A stretch of DNA of 33,238 nt from a virus: positions 1 through 33,238 of the IMG/VR virus record IMGVR_UViG_3300008450_006804; one strand, written 5' to 3'. Of the stretch, positions 32,179 to 33,238 are shown one piece after another. The notes under the pieces were generated by a model. That model made no database searches, was not told where the DNA came from, and saw only the letters and a list, made by a program, of their open reading frames with translations. The position numbers and the translations under genes were made by a program. Within the stretch, counting starts at the first letter, position 1. Every line of letters starts with the position of its first letter.

Positions 32179-32210
32179 GGTTGCTCGAAATTCCCAATTT
32201 TGCTATAATA
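32174..32210 (+). promoter_or_regulatory. Extended -10 promoter with internal dyad, copy 1
   Basis: -35 TTGCTC (32181-32186), 17-base spacer, TATAAT (32204-32209), with TG one base upstream of the -10. Within the spacer lies the inverted repeat AAATT-CCC-AATTT (32188-32200), a candidate operator. The whole 37-base block recurs exactly at 32536-32572. Predicted start near 32216. Confidence 0.7.
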
Positions 32211-32239
32211 TTGATATTGTAGTTAACAAGGAGTTCAAA

Positions 32240-32524
32240 TTGAACCAAATGACCCAGATTCAGCAAGTTAATCAAGCTATCATGTTCGGTAATTTTACCG
32301 ACACTGAACTGTCCAGCATCCTCAGTGCCGTGCAATTTGCCAAGTCCCAACTTCGTAAAGATAAAATCCGTTCTATCAAGTTGGGCGATAATGTTCGTTT
32401 TACTAGTACTAAACGCGGTATGACTATTACTGGCACCGTAGACAAGATTGCCATTAAATTTGTAACGGTTCGTAGTCCGCAGGGCCTGTGGAAAGTACCT
32501 GCTAACATGCTGGAAGTTGTATAA
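32240..32524 (+). CDS. Conserved phage protein of unknown function
   Basis: 94 aa from TTG 32240, chosen because AAGGAG (32228-32233) is six bases upstream; the ATG at 32249 is too far from it. The C-terminal half (KLGDNVRFTSTKRGMTITGTVDKI, RSPQGLWKVPANML) looks like a small SH3-like barrel. Known to me only as an unassigned T4-like phage protein. It is flanked by identical promoter blocks. Confidence 0.7.
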   Translation: MNQMTQIQQVNQAIMFGNFTDTELSSILSAVQFAKSQLRKDKIRSIKLGDNVRFTSTKRGMTITGTVDKIAIKFVTVRSPQGLWKVPANMLEVV

Positions 32525-32540
32525 AAACAACACATTTTTT
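32516..32540 (+). terminator. Terminator-like hairpin after the TTG-start gene
   Basis: GTTGT (32516-32520), loop ATAAAA, ACAAC (32527-32531), then ACA and six T (32535-32540). Shorter than the hairpin at 32152 but in the same place relative to the duplicated promoter. Confidence 0.45.
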
Positions 32541-32572
32541 GGTTGCTCGAAATTCCCAATTTTGCTATAATA
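32536..32572 (+). promoter_or_regulatory. Extended -10 promoter with internal dyad, copy 2
   Basis: Exact 37-base copy of 32174-32210: TTGCTC (32543-32548), 17-base spacer carrying the AAATT/AATTT dyad (32550-32562), TATAAT (32566-32571). It serves the gene at 32605, which has CGGAG before its ATG. Confidence 0.7.
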
Positions 32573-32604
32573 ATGGCATACAGTAACAAAACGGAGTAAA
32601 CGAA

Positions 32605-33030
32605 ATGGCTTATGTCTCTCAAGAACGTAAACAATCCCTGGCCCCTGCTATCAAGGCTGTCTTGAAAAAGTACGGCGTCAAAGGTTCTTTGTCGATTCGG
32701 ACTCATTCGTCTTTGGTTCTGACTATCAAGTCGGGAAAGATGGATTTTGTTGAAAATTTTATCGAGACTGACAGCAAAGTCCTGCATGGTCGCAAAATGT
32801 CTCAAGACCAAATTGATCACATCCGTAAGAATCAATCCGTGGATGTCAATCCTTATTGGTATCATGAACACTTTTCAGGCAAGGCCAAAGACTTCTTGAA
32901 AGAAGTGCTGGCTGCTATGAACAAAGGCAATCACAACAATTCAGACGCCATGACTGACTACTTCGATGTGGGCTGGTACGTGGACGTGAACATTGGTCGT
33001 TGGAACCAACCCTATGTCTATGTTGCATAA
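32605..33030 (+). CDS. Conserved phage protein of unknown function
   Basis: 141 aa. Soluble alpha/beta protein (KKYGVKGSLSIRTHSSLVLT) with a His/Trp/Tyr-rich C-terminal half (VNPYWYHEHFSGKAKDFLKE, VGWYVDVNIGRWNQPYVYV). Codon use has more C and G at third positions than the AT-rich genes before it. Own promoter copy and ribosome binding site. No family recognised beyond phage hypothetical. Confidence 0.7.
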   Translation: MAYVSQERKQSLAPAIKAVLKKYGVKGSLSIRTHSSLVLTIKSGKMDFVENFIETDSKVLHGRKMSQDQIDHIRKNQSVDVNPYWYHEHFSGKAKDFLKEVLAAMNKGNHNNSDAMTDYFDVGWYVDVNIGRWNQPYVYVA

Positions 33031-33038
33031 TAACAACA
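33021..33038 (+). other. Short hairpin at gene end
   Basis: TGTTG (33021-33025) pairs with CAACA (33034-33038) across eight bases that include the stop codon. No T-run follows. It resembles the GTTG/CAAC hairpins at 32152 and 32516. Confidence 0.35.
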
Positions 33039-33065
33039 GACAATAATTCAAGTTTCAGATATAAT
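33037..33065 (+). promoter_or_regulatory. Sigma70-type promoter for the AAA ATPase gene
   Basis: CAGACA (33037-33042), 17-base spacer, TATAAT (33060-33065). Predicted start near 33072, before AAAGGAG (33081-33087) and the ATG at 33095. Confidence 0.5.
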
Positions 33066-33094
33066 ATACTTTTACATCACAAAGGAGTTTTTAA

Positions 33095-33238
33095 ATGGCT
33101 AAAGAGACTGTAACCGAAAGCCGCACTGTTACCAGCGATGGTGCTCGTCGTGCTATTCTTAAATGTTTCAAGAAAAAGCGTCCGGCTTTTCTTTGGGGCC
33201 CCCCAGGCATTGGCAAGTCTGAGGTGATTGAAAGTATT
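33095..33238 (+). CDS. MoxR-like AAA ATPase, 3'-partial
   Basis: Only the first 48 codons are in the window. After a basic lead-in (RRAILKCFKKKRPAF) comes the Walker A loop LWGPPGIGKSE, typical of MoxR/dynein-related AAA+ ATPases that T4-like phages carry. AAAGGAG is seven bases upstream, the best ribosome binding site in this end of the window. Such ATPases often pair with a VWA-domain protein encoded nearby, which would lie to the right. Confidence 0.8.
   Translation, partial: MAKETVTESRTVTSDGARRAILKCFKKKRPAFLWGPPGIGKSEVIESI

Noticed and set aside
32117-32871. Long reverse-strand frames (up to 199 codons) across the duplicated promoter
   Set aside because: They run through two promoters and hairpins and lie antisense to genes with good start signals; the repeated peptide in them comes only from the duplicated promoter DNA.
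1-33238. tRNA genes, CRISPR arrays, insertion sequences or an integrase
   Set aside because: The gaps are too short and show no cloverleaf, spaced repeats, transposase or attachment-site pattern. The GVAE linkers are coding repeats with unequal spacing, not CRISPR.

Overview
The window is a densely packed, single-strand segment (every credible gene is on +) of an AT-rich, T4-like tailed phage genome, most likely an uncultured aquatic myovirus. The T4-type character comes from a family B DNA polymerase (gp43-like), a gp45-like sliding clamp, a T4 RNase H-like 5'-3' nuclease, a DsbA-like late-transcription protein, NATAAATA-type late promoter motifs and many small conserved phage proteins. Genes overlap by ATGA, TAATG or TTGA junctions, and gaps rarely exceed 100 bases. 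Two host-derived genes, a complete ribosome recycling factor (frr) and an acyl desaturase, look to me like betaproteobacterial proteins. I therefore suspect a betaproteobacterial host, but this rests on remembered family patterns, not on a search.

Layout. 1-4015: a very large protein, open at the left edge, built from unrelated modules joined by a recurring GVAE-G linker. 4012-6155: a Cys-rich HiPIP-like protein, a Dps-like ferritin, a membrane fatty acid desaturase and a methyltransferase-like protein. 6254-8491: after a strong sigma70-type promoter, an unknown 364-aa protein, DsbA-like protein, a small membrane protein and frr. 8500-14687: DNA polymerase, methyltransferase, sliding clamp, DpdA-like base-exchange enzyme and a small DUF465-like protein. 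14706-20503: a sugar- and surface-chemistry-like cassette (Gfo/Idh/MocA oxidoreductase, zinc dehydrogenase, radical SAM protein, GT-B glycosyltransferase, short DegT aminotransferase). 20505-26771: 7-deazaguanine precursor genes folE, queD and queE, interspersed with small proteins, a cupin, a phosphoribosyltransferase, a MazG-like protein and another radical SAM enzyme. 26768-31787: SGNH hydrolase, RNase H and a run of small conserved phage proteins. 31765-33238: small genes, the last three each with its own promoter, ending in the start of a MoxR-like AAA ATPase.

How the genes fit together. FolE, QueD and QueE make 7-carboxy-7-deazaguanine from GTP. QueC, needed for preQ0, is not in this window. 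The DpdA-like enzyme has the TGT catalytic motifs and would exchange guanine in phage DNA for a 7-deazaguanine, protecting it from host nucleases. Its gene overlaps the sliding clamp gene, so modification and replication are probably co-expressed. The leader of queD folds as a compact H-type pseudoknot that closely resembles a preQ1-I riboswitch and starts just downstream of a late-promoter motif, which suggests feedback control of the pathway.

The observations most worth checking are the queD leader riboswitch, the possible protease-processed polyprotein at the left end, the phage-borne frr, a perfect 24-bp palindrome inside dpdA, the duplicated terminator/promoter/operator module at 32152-32572, and promoters placed so that two genes would be transcribed without a leader.
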